From NCBI GenBank assembly GCA_902617825.1, contig CACMYE010000001.1, forward strand, positions 55,056 through 119,055: a stretch of DNA of 64,000 nt. Direction: 5' to 3'. The translations under genes were made by a program, and so were the position numbers. This stretch comes from an uncultured Pelagibacteraceae bacterium (GTDB taxonomy: Bacteria > Pseudomonadota > Alphaproteobacteria > Pelagibacterales > Pelagibacteraceae). Below the pieces are notes generated by a model, which worked only from the letters and a program-made list of their open reading frames with translations, ran no database searches and was not told where the DNA came from. Shown here piece by piece: positions 34,234 through 42,036 of the stretch (position 1 is the first letter of the stretch; every line of letters starts with the position of its first letter).

Positions 34234-34734
34234 TTAAGTTTCTGGAACAAACAACAAACATAAACCATTACTACAAAATCTTTTTCCAGTACTAGTTGGG
34301 CCATCAGAAAAAACATGTCCATGATGAGCTCCACAATTTGCACAATGATATTCTGTTCTCATCATTCCAAATGAGAAATCGACTTTTGTTTTAAATGCTC
34401 CTGGTATTGACTCTGTGAATGAGGGCCAACCTGTTCCACTATCAAATTTAGCACTAGACTCAAAAAGTTTTGCACCACAGTTCGCGCAATGATAAGATCC
34501 TTTACGTTTTTCTTTATTTAGTTTACTTGTTCCAGCACGTTCTGTTGCCTCTTCAAACATAATTTTTTTTTGTTCGTCCGTTAAATCTGGATTGATAATG
34601 TTATACTCGCTATCATCTTTTTTTAATTTTATATTAAATCCTATCAAATTATTTGCTATCGAACTGACAGGATAAATAAAAAAACCTAATACAGATGTGC
34701 TTAATAATTTTAAAAACTTTCGTTTACTACTCAT
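34234..34734 (-). CDS. msrB: peptide methionine-(R)-sulfoxide reductase MsrB, exported
   Basis: A 166-residue MsrB. Two zinc CxxC pairs (HCANCGAKL and HCANCGAHH) and FDSGTGWPSF are present; the catalytic cysteine is in GKRFCSNG (about 152-159). An N-terminal segment MSSKRKFLKLLSTSVLGFF looks like an export signal; KR-x-FLKLL resembles a Tat signal with Lys in place of the first Arg. It would repair oxidised methionine in the periplasm. It converges on the HpsN-like gene with a 6-base gap. Confidence 0.9.
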   Translation of the reverse strand: MSSKRKFLKLLSTSVLGFFIYPVSSIANNLIGFNIKLKKDDSEYNIINPDLTDEQKKIMFEEATERAGTSKLNKEKRKGSYHCANCGAKLFESSAKFDSGTGWPSFTESIPGAFKTKVDFSFGMMRTEYHCANCGAHHGHVFSDGPTSTGKRFCSNGLCLLFVPET

Positions 34735-35038
34735 AATAAAAATTTATAAAATTAGAGGAATAGTTCAATTAAAAATTATGACGCAATAAAAACTATAAAT
34801 AAACAATAAAAAAGTTTATTTGTGATTTAAAAATAAAAATATATTAATTAAAAAGAGAATTTAACAGCAACTTGTATATGTTCAAATTGTAGTATTTATA
34901 CAAGTTACTAAGGGAAATGAAACAAACCTTTGGTTAATGATATTCTGAATCAAAATCATGGTAATGAGCTACAAATATCAAATGTCAGGATAATCATTTT
35001 AAAATTAAATCACCATTCTGCTGCGGCCAAAATGTGAG
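34735..35038. other. non-coding gap with a 10-bp inverted repeat
   Basis: A 304-base gap between the msrB start and the argO stop. It contains a perfect 10-bp inverted repeat, AACTTGTATA (34869-34878) and TATACAAGTT (34897-34906), with an 18-base spacer. Directly after the argO stop, the same minus-strand frame stays open for 14 more codons (LTFWPQQNGDLILK) before a second stop, which could be a remnant of a longer gene. No tRNA or complete gene is seen. Confidence 0.45.
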
Positions 35039-35653
35039 TTAAACTGTTCTAAAAATATCTAACAACACATAAATAGTTAATCCACTCATAAAAATAATTA
35101 TAAATAGATTAATTATTTTCCATATTTTCAAATTATCAGCATACTCAGAAAAAAATTGGGACATATAACCAATGAAAAAAAAAAACAATAACGAGGCTAA
35201 TGATGCTCCGAGTCCAAATTTTATTTTTTCAACTAATAAAAAATTCTTAGAAAAATTTCCTAAAAAGAAAACAGTATCTGAATAAACGTGAGGATTTAAA
35301 TAAGTAAAACTTAATGTTTTAAAAATTATTACAAATAAAGATGTTTTTTTATAATCTTTATTAAAATTAATTTTTTTATTTACTGATTTCATTTTAGAAT
35401 AAATAAAATAAATTAAAAAAATAAGTAAAAGAATATTAAATATTAATTCTATAGTTGTAGTAAAATATTGATTAAAATAATAAAAAAGAAAAATACCTAC
35501 AAATATTAAAAAACAATCTGAAATTGAGCAAATTAAACAAACTGTGAATGTGAATTGTTTTTTTAATCCCTGCTCTATTACGAATATATTTTGAGCACCA
35601 ATAACTAAGATTAAACTTAGGCTGGTAAAAAAACCTAATACTAGAAGTTCCAT
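35039..35653 (-). CDS. LysE/ArgO-family amino acid exporter
   Basis: A 204-residue protein with six hydrophobic helices. The signature GAQNIFVIEQGLKKQF (about 19-34), the SDCFLIFVG region and the LNPHVYSDTVFFLG motif (about 119-132) identify the LysE/ArgO family, which exports basic amino acids such as arginine or lysine. It is AT-rich like its neighbours. No LysG/ArgP-type regulator is adjacent. The exact substrate is unknown. Confidence 0.85.
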   Translation of the reverse strand: MELLVLGFFTSLSLILVIGAQNIFVIEQGLKKQFTFTVCLICSISDCFLIFVGIFLFYYFNQYFTTTIELIFNILLLIFLIYFIYSKMKSVNKKINFNKDYKKTSLFVIIFKTLSFTYLNPHVYSDTVFFLGNFSKNFLLVEKIKFGLGASLASLLFFFFIGYMSQFFSEYADNLKIWKIINLFIIIFMSGLTIYVLLDIFRTV

Positions 35654-35821
35654 TTAATTAACTAGACCTTCTCACAAAAGAAATTTCTTTGCAGTAAAAC
35701 TAATTTTGAAGTTTTTAATCATTTTATGAATCAAATATCTATAATTATAAAATCTACCATATATGTTTTATAAATTAATTATATTTATACTTTATTTGTT
35801 TAATGTTTAGATTTAAGGTTT

Positions 35822-36298
35822 TTATTCTTTAAGATTTAGAAGTTCATCTAAAGACTTGTGTTTCTTCAAAGCCTGTAAAAATTTTGCAAGTGACATCAGC
35901 TCTTTTGTTGCAAATGGTTTAATTAAAATTTCAGATTTTTCTGTGGGCAATAGACCTAATTTTGTTGTGTATGAAACTAATTTCTTTTTTTTTAAAATAT
36001 CAATTTTTCTTCTAACGGTTTCTTTGGCCATTTCTAAAATACTAGCAACTGCAAAAATAGTTAATTTTTTTTTGTTATATATTTCACCGACTTTTATTTG
36101 TCTTGTGTTTTCCCAAACAGCATCCCAATCACTTGCCTGTTTAGTATTGTGAACTAGATAGTGAGAACCAATTGTTGAAAGTATTACAAAAGATTCATAA
36201 TCAATACCAATCATTGATCGAGATTCTTTAAATTGTCTGTTTCGGAAATTTATTAAGTGAAACAGTGTTTCACTGTAAGCTTCCAAATTTTTTTTCAT
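35822..36298 (-). CDS. winged-helix regulator
   Basis: A 158-residue cytosolic protein with one helix-turn-helix segment, FAVASILEMAKETVRRKIDI (about 99-118), followed by a wing (KKKLVSYTTKLGLLPT). The ETVRRKI recognition pattern is close to the ESVRRKV motif in the 30 kb regulator, so the two may belong to one family. It lies 9 nt after the VOC-family gene on the same strand and is probably co-transcribed with it. Target unknown. Confidence 0.65.
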   Translation of the reverse strand: MKKNLEAYSETLFHLINFRNRQFKESRSMIGIDYESFVILSTIGSHYLVHNTKQASDWDAVWENTRQIKVGEIYNKKKLTIFAVASILEMAKETVRRKIDILKKKKLVSYTTKLGLLPTEKSEILIKPFATKELMSLAKFLQALKKHKSLDELLNLKE

Positions 36299-36307
36299 TA
36301 AAAAAAA

Positions 36308-36718
36308 TTAATCGGAATTAGCTGTTAGTGTTTTAATTTCTAAAATATTTTCATTAGGATCTTTTACAAAGAAAGTTTCTTGTTCGTATTTTGTGCCTTT
36401 AAATCTTAAATAAGGTTCATCGTAATATTTTGTTCCACTGTCTTTTAGTCTTTGTTTTAAACTATCAAAATCTTTTCTAGATAAGTGCACTCCGAAATGT
36501 GGCACTGAAACATTTCCCATATCAACATCATGTCTTTCACTATCTAATTTGTGCTCACTTTTATGCAAAGTTAATTCATTTCCCCAAAAATCAACATCTG
36601 CCCATTCTTGAGCTGAGTTGTCTAATCTGCATCCTAAGGTTTCACTGTAAAATTTTTTTGCTATCTCTAAATCTCCACACGGAATTGCCAGGTGAAAACA
36701 GTTGGTATTTTTGTACAT
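36308..36718 (-). CDS. VOC-superfamily (glyoxalase/dioxygenase-like) protein
   Basis: A 136-residue protein with two beta-alpha-beta-beta-beta modules. It starts with CFHLAIPCGDLEIAKKFYSE (about 7-26), the standard VOC opening with a metal-ligand histidine, and ends with VKDPNENILEIKTL (about 118-131) carrying the terminal glutamate ligand. Members include glyoxalase I, extradiol dioxygenases and resistance proteins; the substrate cannot be told. It is divergent from cysE and leads into the winged-helix gene. Confidence 0.8.
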   Translation of the reverse strand: MYKNTNCFHLAIPCGDLEIAKKFYSETLGCRLDNSAQEWADVDFWGNELTLHKSEHKLDSERHDVDMGNVSVPHFGVHLSRKDFDSLKQRLKDSGTKYYDEPYLRFKGTKYEQETFFVKDPNENILEIKTLTANSD

Positions 36719-36786
36719 AAATTATCCTTTAATTACTGAATATAATCACTATATAACTTGTAAATTTAAATTCAACCATCTTAGAT

Positions 36787-37365
36787 ATGAATAATTTTTT
36801 ACAATCAATAATTGACAGAGATCCTGCGGCAAAGTCAAAATTAAGTTTAATTTTAACTTATCCTGGAGTAAAGGCTATTTTTTTTCATAGGATAGCAAAT
36901 TTTTTTTCTACAGCAAAATTTGATTTGATTGCAAGAATTATATCTCAGTTTTCAAGATTCTTGACCGGTATTGAAATCCATCCAAAAGCAAAAATAGGAA
37001 AAAATTTATTTATTGATCACGGTATGGGAGTTGTTATTGGAGAAACTTCAGAAATTGGAGACAATGTAACTATTTATCATATGGTTACATTAGGTGGAAT
37101 AGCTCCTAGTATAAATTCAGATAATCAAAGAAATGTTAAACGTCATCCAACCCTTGAAAATGAAGTTGTTATTGGGTCAGGTGCTCAAGTATTAGGTCCA
37201 GTGACTGTTGGATGTTGTGCAAAAATTGGAGCTAATGCTGTGATTACAAAAGATGTTCCAGAAAAAGCTGTGATGGTTGGTATACCTGCTAAAAATGTTG
37301 GTCTCGCAGATAGTGAATTTAAACCTTATGGTATTACTCCCGATAGTGATAAAAAATCAGATTAA
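36787..37365 (+). CDS. cysE: serine O-acetyltransferase CysE
   Basis: A 192-residue enzyme that makes O-acetylserine from serine and acetyl-CoA. The left-handed hexapeptide-repeat region (about 62-165) contains [17 protein letters not shown] and the catalytic-site YHMVTLGG; the helical N-terminal domain is shorter than in E. coli CysE. The one-base overlap with the next gene (TAATG) couples it with cysteine synthase, giving a two-gene cysteine pathway. It starts from ATG at 36787. Confidence 0.93.
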   Translation: MNNFLQSIIDRDPAAKSKLSLILTYPGVKAIFFHRIANFFSTAKFDLIARIISQFSRFLTGIEIHPKAKIGKNLFIDHGMGVVIGETSEIGDNVTIYHMVTLGGIAPSINSDNQRNVKRHPTLENEVVIGSGAQVLGPVTVGCCAKIGANAVITKDVPEKAVMVGIPAKNVGLADSEFKPYGITPDSDKKSD

Positions 37366-38366
37366 TGAATGATATTCAAAATGATTTTATTTCAGGTATT
37401 GGAAATACTCCTTTAATAAAATTAAGAGCAGCATCAGAAATTACTGGTTGTAATATTTTTGGTAAAGCAGAATTTTTAAATCCAGGTGGCTCTGTTAAAG
37501 ATCGAGCAGCTCTTGCATTAATTAAAGATGCTCAAGATAAAAAATTAATTGCTAAAGGTGGAACAGTTGTTGAAGGAACTGCTGGTAACACTGGAATTGG
37601 ATTAGGACTTTTAGGAAATTCATTGGGGTATAAAACAATCATAGTAATGAATGATAATCAAACCCAAGAAAAAAAAGATCTTTTAAGAAATTTAGGTGCT
37701 GAATTAAAATTAGTTCCAGCTAAGCCCTATAAAGATGATAACAACTTTGTTAAAGTTGCTGCACGATTAGCTGACGAACTTAGACCTTCTAATAATAATG
37801 GAGTAATTTGGGCTAACCAATTTGATAATGTAGCAAATGCTAAAGGGCATTATGAAGGAACTGGTAAGGAAATATGGGATCAAACCAATGGTAAAGTTGA
37901 TGGCTTTGTATGCTCTTCAGGAACTGGCGGAACTATTTCAGGGGTAAGTAATGCACTTAAGGAAAAAAATAAGGATATAAAGATTTTCCTTTCTGATCCG
38001 AAAGGTTCTGCTCTTTATAACTTTATTAAGAATGGAGAATTAAAATCTGAAGGTGGATCTATAACAGAAGGTATAGGATCTAGTAGGATAACAGCAAACT
38101 TTAAAAATGCGAAAATAGACGATGCGTATTCAATTTATGATCATGAAGCCTTGCCAATTCTTTATGATTTAATTCAAAATGAAGGATTAAGCTTAGGAAC
38201 TAGCTGTGGAATTAATATCGCAGGGGCTATTAGAATGGGTAAAGAATTAGGGCCTGGAAAAACGATTGTTACAATTCTTTGTGATAGAAGCGATAAATAC
38301 GCCACTAAAATGTTTAATAAAAAGTTTCTTGAAGAAAAAGGACTACCAGTACCTAATTGGTTTTAA
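37365..38366 (+). CDS. cysK: cysteine synthase (O-acetylserine sulfhydrylase)
   Basis: A 333-residue PLP enzyme. The PLP lysine is in NPGGSVKDRAAL (about 36-47), the substrate loop is EGTAGNTGIG (about 68-77), and the phosphate-binding glycine loop is SSGTGGTISGVS (about 182-193). It condenses O-acetylserine and sulfide to cysteine. It is coupled to cysE. Its end overlaps the convergent membrane protein gene by 4 bases. The form GNTGIG rather than GNTGIA is seen in some alphaproteobacterial homologues. Confidence 0.92.
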   Translation: MNDIQNDFISGIGNTPLIKLRAASEITGCNIFGKAEFLNPGGSVKDRAALALIKDAQDKKLIAKGGTVVEGTAGNTGIGLGLLGNSLGYKTIIVMNDNQTQEKKDLLRNLGAELKLVPAKPYKDDNNFVKVAARLADELRPSNNNGVIWANQFDNVANAKGHYEGTGKEIWDQTNGKVDGFVCSSGTGGTISGVSNALKEKNKDIKIFLSDPKGSALYNFIKNGELKSEGGSITEGIGSSRITANFKNAKIDDAYSIYDHEALPILYDLIQNEGLSLGTSCGINIAGAIRMGKELGPGKTIVTILCDRSDKYATKMFNKKFLEEKGLPVPNWF

Positions 38367-38779
38367 ATATAAATCTTGTCAGCTAAACCGTAACAAAGAA
38401 CACCACTTAATATAGTATGTGCCAATGGGCCATAAATTGCTTCATCAGAAGTTTTGTCTGTGTGTCCAAGTTTATTTATTTTGGTGCTATAGAAACCAAC
38501 AATAAAAGCACATAGGTTTTGTAAAAAAATTAAGTTAAAGAAACCCCAAGTAGCTTCTAAGCCGTTAGGTCTTATAAAACCGACATAGATTGCCATTAAG
38601 GTTGAACCTATAAAAAAACATCCGAAAAATCTAACTACACCAGCACCTGTAGCATCCATCCCATATTTATCCAAAAAAGATTGAGTTTGGACAACACATC
38701 TAAATCCATAAAAAGCATAACCTGTAAAATGAATCAAAAATAGAATTAAATATAAAACTCCATTAAATTTTTCAACCAT
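38363..38779 (-). CDS. four-helix membrane protein, unknown
   Basis: A 138-residue protein with hydrophobic segments at about 7-26, 47-65, 76-95 and 117-133, so probably four transmembrane helices. It contains a conserved-looking RFFGCFFIGS motif. I do not recognise the family with confidence. It converges on cysK and is divergent from the small-protein operon, so its promoter must lie in the same 193-base gap. Confidence 0.6.
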   Translation of the reverse strand: MVEKFNGVLYLILFLIHFTGYAFYGFRCVVQTQSFLDKYGMDATGAGVVRFFGCFFIGSTLMAIYVGFIRPNGLEATWGFFNLIFLQNLCAFIVGFYSTKINKLGHTDKTSDEAIYGPLAHTILSGVLCYGLADKIYI

Positions 38780-38853
38780 GATGAAACAATATCAAAAATA
38801 AATTTTGAATACACTTTATTTTATTAAATAAATAAATCTTATTCAATTGTGAG

Positions 38854-38883
38854 TTGATGTGAGTTTTGCATATTTGCTATACA
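38854..38883 (+). promoter_or_regulatory. candidate promoter of the small-protein operon
   Basis: TTGATG (38854-38859) and TATACA (38878-38883) are 18 bases apart, about 90 bases before the first gene. A direct repeat TGTGAGTT (38849-38856 and 38859-38866) overlaps the -35 region and could be an activator or repressor site. Pattern evidence only. Confidence 0.35.
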
Positions 38884-38972
38884 CATTTGACGCATGACGT
38901 TTTAATGAATGTGTAACAGTATTAAACTAAAAATAGACTGAATGAAATATTAAATAAAATTAAAGGAAAACT

Positions 38973-39356
38973 ATGGACGCAAAAGAACAAACTAAAAAAG
39001 CATATGAGCTATTTAGTTCAGGAGATATGGAAACATTTTTTAAAGATATAATCGATGATGAAGTCGTTTGGACATTTCCAGGCAAAGAAGGTGTACATCC
39101 ACTTTCTGGAGTTCACAAAGGAAAACAAGCTATGATGGCTGCAATGTCTAAAATCCCAGCTACTTGGCCAAATTTCCATTTAAAAGTTTTAGATATGATA
39201 AGTGAAGGTAATAAAGTATTCGCAATAGTTCATGCAACTGCGGATAACATGGATACTATGTTTGGTCACTATTTTGAAGTAAGTGACGAGGGGAAAACTA
39301 AAGTTATGATGACCTTTGATGATACACTTAGCATGTTCAATGCAATGAAGAAGTAA
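38973..39356 (+). CDS. SnoaL/NTF2-like protein, first gene of the small-protein operon
   Basis: A 127-residue cone-shaped NTF2-like protein: helical start (KKAYELFSSGDMETFFKDII), DDEVVWTFPG (about 31-40) and the GVHKGKQAMMAAMSKI helix are characteristic of SnoaL-type folds. No catalytic residues can be assigned. A GGAAAA stretch precedes the ATG. It opens a run of ten same-strand small genes and is followed after 8 nt by another SnoaL-like gene to which it is only distantly similar. Confidence 0.75.
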   Translation: MDAKEQTKKAYELFSSGDMETFFKDIIDDEVVWTFPGKEGVHPLSGVHKGKQAMMAAMSKIPATWPNFHLKVLDMISEGNKVFAIVHATADNMDTMFGHYFEVSDEGKTKVMMTFDDTLSMFNAMKK

Positions 39357-39364
39357 AGAACAAT

Positions 39365-39697
39365 ATGTCAATTTTAGAAAAACTAAATAAAGTCATCATG
39401 GAAAAAGATGGTGCGGCAGCAGCTGAGATAATTCATGATGATTATAAGAGGTATTCTCATCTTCAAGGAACTTATACTGAAAGTGGAAAAACAGGAATGA
39501 TTGAGGCAATTAATAAAGGTTTCATGAAAGTTGATAAATATAGAATTTTATATGAAAACGATGAAATAGGTTTTGATCATTCTATTGTTACTTATGCCGA
39601 GGATGGAAACAAAGAAGCTTTAATGTGTTACTGGAAATTTAAAGATGGCAAAATTATAGAATTAGAAACTGGAGCTACAAAATTACCACAGCAGTAA
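39365..39697 (+). CDS. SnoaL/NTF2-like protein, paralogue of the last gene in the operon
   Basis: A 110-residue NTF2-like protein. It is clearly paralogous to the gene at 42037-42357: both begin MSILEK and share HDD, YENDE(I/V)G, a VT-x-x-x-DGN core, YK/WKFKDGKI and end with LETGAT. The two paralogues therefore bracket the rest of the operon. Function unknown; proteins of this fold include enzymes and binding proteins for small hydrophobic molecules. Confidence 0.75.
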   Translation: MSILEKLNKVIMEKDGAAAAEIIHDDYKRYSHLQGTYTESGKTGMIEAINKGFMKVDKYRILYENDEIGFDHSIVTYAEDGNKEALMCYWKFKDGKIIELETGATKLPQQ

Positions 39698-39719
39698 TTA
39701 ATAAAAGGAGGAGATATAT

Positions 39720-40070
39720 ATGAGCAGTATAGAAGTCAAAACTTTTGATAAAGCAGATGAAGTAGTTGATAAGTTTAATAATGCTAAAATAGAAGCGGTT
39801 AAAGTTGGTGGTCAAAGGGTAGTCAGATTACATTTAAAACCAGGTTGGAGATGGTCCACAGATGTTAAGCCACATATTGGAACTGATAGTTGTCAGGCAA
39901 ATCATATAGGAATAATCACCAAAGGTACTGTTTTTGCAAAACATGATGATGGAACAGAGGTTAGTTATACTGCAGGAGATTCTTATTCTGTAAAGCCAGG
40001 CCATGACGCTTGGGTTGTTGGTGACGAACCTGTTGAGGCGTACGAATTTGCAGGAGTTTGGGGAGAATAA
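39720..40070 (+). CDS. small cupin protein
   Basis: A 116-residue single-domain cupin. Strands carrying LKPGWRWSTDVKPHIG (about 39-54), HIGIITKGTVFAKHDDG (about 61-77) and YSVKPGHDAWVVGDEP (about 90-105) match cupin motifs 1 and 2, with some histidines for metal binding (CQANH, PGHDAW). An exceptionally strong ribosome binding site, AAAGGAGGAG (39704-39713), lies 6 bases upstream. Enzyme or sensor; the substrate is unknown. Confidence 0.8.
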   Translation: MSSIEVKTFDKADEVVDKFNNAKIEAVKVGGQRVVRLHLKPGWRWSTDVKPHIGTDSCQANHIGIITKGTVFAKHDDGTEVSYTAGDSYSVKPGHDAWVVGDEPVEAYEFAGVWGE

Positions 40071-40339
40071 TGGTAAAAATTATTGGTAACTTTGAGGTTA
40101 AAGATTGGGCTCATTGGAAGAAAATGTTTGATGAGCATTCTAGTTCAAGAGAAACTGCGGGAATTAAAACAATTTACGTTGGAAATGAAATAGAAAATAC
40201 AAATAAAGTGCATATCGTAATGGAAACACCTGCAGCGGATACAATGCAAAAGTTTATGCAAGATCCTGAAAATGCTAAAGTAATTGAACAATCAGGACAC
40301 AAACAAGAGACGACAGTAATGAGTGTTTGCTCTGATTAA
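40070..40339 (+). CDS. ferredoxin-like (ABM/DUF-type) small protein
   Basis: An 89-residue protein from the ATG at 40070, which overlaps the cupin stop as TAATG and has GGGAG just upstream. It has the beta-alpha-beta pattern of dimeric alpha+beta barrels (MVKIIGNFEVKDWAHWKKMF, then KVHIVMETPAADTMQKFM). Such domains occur in antibiotic-biosynthesis monooxygenases, EthD and YCII proteins. I cannot tell whether it is catalytic. Confidence 0.7.
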   Translation: MVKIIGNFEVKDWAHWKKMFDEHSSSRETAGIKTIYVGNEIENTNKVHIVMETPAADTMQKFMQDPENAKVIEQSGHKQETTVMSVCSD

Positions 40340-40360
40340 TTAACAAAAAAAGGAGAAAAA

Positions 40361-40648
40361 ATGAAATACTATATGGTAACTCACACTTTTAAATCGAAAG
40401 AAATGAAAGACAAATTTAACGAGGTTTTAGGCGGCATGTCCAGAGAAGATATGATTAAATCTTCCACTAGTGATAAAGCTAAATGCCAAATGACATATTA
40501 CACTCCGGGTGATACTATGACAATGTTTTGTCATTGGATGGCAGAAAGTACTGATGCTATTAATGAACAACTTTCTCAGATGAATGATTTTTTTGAGCCT
40601 CACCAATTTACTGAGGTTAAAGAAGAAGTTTTCGATTTTAACAAATAG
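40361..40648 (+). CDS. small alpha+beta barrel protein (DUF3303-like)
   Basis: A 95-residue protein beginning MKYYMVTHTFKS, with a MTMFCHWMAESTDAINEQL segment (about 51-69), a layout like DUF3303/ABM domains. AAAAAGGAGA precedes the ATG by about 5 bases. It has two cysteines and unusually many methionines. Function unknown. It is 21 bases after its upstream neighbour, and the run continues with the exported protein. Confidence 0.65.
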   Translation: MKYYMVTHTFKSKEMKDKFNEVLGGMSREDMIKSSTSDKAKCQMTYYTPGDTMTMFCHWMAESTDAINEQLSQMNDFFEPHQFTEVKEEVFDFNK

Positions 40649-40657
40649 GAGGTAAAA

Positions 40658-41134
40658 ATGAAAAAAATAATATTATCATTAATAATTTCACTATTAACAA
40701 CTTACTCTTTAGCTGAAACAGGCAAATTTAATGCCTCTGGAGCTGGGTCTTGGGCAACGAATGTTATGAATGCTGGTAATGGAAATATGAGTATTACTTA
40801 TGATGGTAATGCTGGACTTGCAGACAAAGAGCCAGGAAGTATTTTTGATAAGTCTACAATGCACTGTATTGGAGGACTAACTTTGGTTGCCGGAAAATTT
40901 GATGACGAAACAGGTATGTGTACTTTTTACCTAATGGATGGTGAAAAAGTCTTTATAAATTATAAAGGTAAAGGAACTGGAGGCCAAGGTGGATCTGGAG
41001 ATTTTGTAATTGTTGGTGGAACTGGAAAATATGAAAAAATTTCTGGAACAGGTTTCTCTAGTAGACAAAATTTAAAAGGTAAAGCTGGAATGGCTCATTC
41101 ACTAAATCAAATGAGTGGAAGTTATACTTATTAA
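40658..41134 (+). CDS. exported small beta-barrel-like protein
   Basis: A 158-residue protein with a clear signal peptide (MKKIILSLIISLLTTYSLA, cleavage before ETG). The mature domain is Gly-rich with repeated strands and the segment GSGDFVIVGGTGKYEKISGT (about 107-126), reminiscent of allene-oxide-cyclase/dirigent-type small barrels that bind hydrophobic ligands. It is the only exported product of the operon. AGGAGG lies 5 bases before the ATG. Function unknown. Confidence 0.7.
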   Translation: MKKIILSLIISLLTTYSLAETGKFNASGAGSWATNVMNAGNGNMSITYDGNAGLADKEPGSIFDKSTMHCIGGLTLVAGKFDDETGMCTFYLMDGEKVFINYKGKGTGGQGGSGDFVIVGGTGKYEKISGTGFSSRQNLKGKAGMAHSLNQMSGSYTY

Positions 41135-41151
41135 ATAACAAAGGAGAAAAA

Positions 41152-41442
41152 ATGGAAAAAGAAATGTTAGCTATCTTAAGCTTAAAAGAAGGAAAGTTTG
41201 ATACTTTTATGAGTTGGATGGCATCTGAGGAAGGAATGGGTGTTAGAAAAAGTGTAGCCTATCCAGAAAAAACTATTCCAGGAATTAAACCGGATAAAAG
41301 TGGGGTAATGTTTAAAGTTTCAGTTCACAATGAAGCGGGTATGAAAGAATTTGTTGCTGGGAACAATCCAATAGCAAAATCAATTTACGCAGAATGTGTA
41401 GCTGGTGTAAAACTTTATGAATTGACAAAAGTAGATATCTAA
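41152..41442 (+). CDS. small protein of the operon, unknown (alpha+beta)
   Basis: A 96-residue cytosolic protein: MLAILSLKEGKFDTFMSWMA, then a VMFKVSVHNEAGMKEFV strand-helix (about 49-65). The pattern suits a ferredoxin-like half barrel, as in its neighbours. AAAGGAG precedes the ATG. One cysteine near the C-terminus. No family name can be given with confidence. Confidence 0.6.
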   Translation: MEKEMLAILSLKEGKFDTFMSWMASEEGMGVRKSVAYPEKTIPGIKPDKSGVMFKVSVHNEAGMKEFVAGNNPIAKSIYAECVAGVKLYELTKVDI

Positions 41443-41459
41443 TTAGGAGAATAAATAAT

Positions 41460-41741
41460 ATGAGTATAATGGTTAGATATGCTCCAAAATCTATGACTGC
41501 AGAGCAATATGATGCAATCGTAAAAAAAGAATATGAGTTAGGAATACATCCTCACAAAGGATTAGATTTTGAAGTATGCTTTGGTGAAGGAGATCAAATG
41601 AAAGTTTCAGTAGTTTACGACACAATGGAGTCTTTTGAAGATCATGGAAAGAAATTGGGGCCTATATTAGAAGAAATGGGTATTGACCCAGGAGAACCAC
41701 AAATTTTTCCTGTTCATAATACAATTCATAGGGATGAATAG
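41460..41741 (+). CDS. small alpha+beta barrel protein, unknown
   Basis: A 93-residue protein starting MSIMVRYAPKSMTAEQYDAI, with DQMKVSVVYDTMESFEDHGK (about 42-61) and a proline-rich end (PGEPQIFPVHNTIH). The order of strand, helix, strand, helix resembles stress-responsive or ABM-type dimeric barrels. AGGAG lies upstream of the ATG. It is separated from the DUF1330 gene by 2 bases. Catalytic residues cannot be assigned, though histidines near the end might bind a metal or substrate. Confidence 0.65.
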   Translation: MSIMVRYAPKSMTAEQYDAIVKKEYELGIHPHKGLDFEVCFGEGDQMKVSVVYDTMESFEDHGKKLGPILEEMGIDPGEPQIFPVHNTIHRDE

Positions 41742-41743
41742 AA

Positions 41744-42034
41744 ATGCCAGCTGGATATGTAATTTTTAATATCGAAGTTACAAATCCTGAAGCCTACAAA
41801 CAATATGTTCAAAGTGTTAAGCCTATTGCTGAGAAATTTGGAGGAGAATATGTTGTTAGGGGCGGGAATAATCAGGTAGTTGAAGGAAGTTGGCAATATA
41901 GTAGAAATGTTGTTATAAAATTTCCTTCATATGAAAAAGCATTGGAATGGTACAATTCGAAAGAATATCAACCAATTAAACAAATCCGTATAGATAATGC
42001 AAAATCAAACGGAATAATAATACAAGGAGAATAA
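41744..42034 (+). CDS. DUF1330 family protein
   Basis: A 96-residue DUF1330 (ferredoxin-like dimeric barrel) protein. The recognisable order is AGYVIFNIEVTNPEAYKQYV (about 3-22), FGGEYVVRGG (about 32-41), and VVIKFPSYEKALEWYNSKEY (about 57-76), then PIKQIRIDNAKS. Family members have no established biochemical role. A GGATGAATAGAA stretch with weak ribosome binding potential precedes it; close spacing suggests coupling. Confidence 0.85.
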   Translation: MPAGYVIFNIEVTNPEAYKQYVQSVKPIAEKFGGEYVVRGGNNQVVEGSWQYSRNVVIKFPSYEKALEWYNSKEYQPIKQIRIDNAKSNGIIIQGE

Positions 42035-42036
42035 AA

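Noticed and set aside
40070..42034. Polyketide or antibiotic biosynthetic cluster
   Set aside because: The folds occur in polyketide tailoring, but there is no ketosynthase, acyl carrier protein or other assembly gene nearby.
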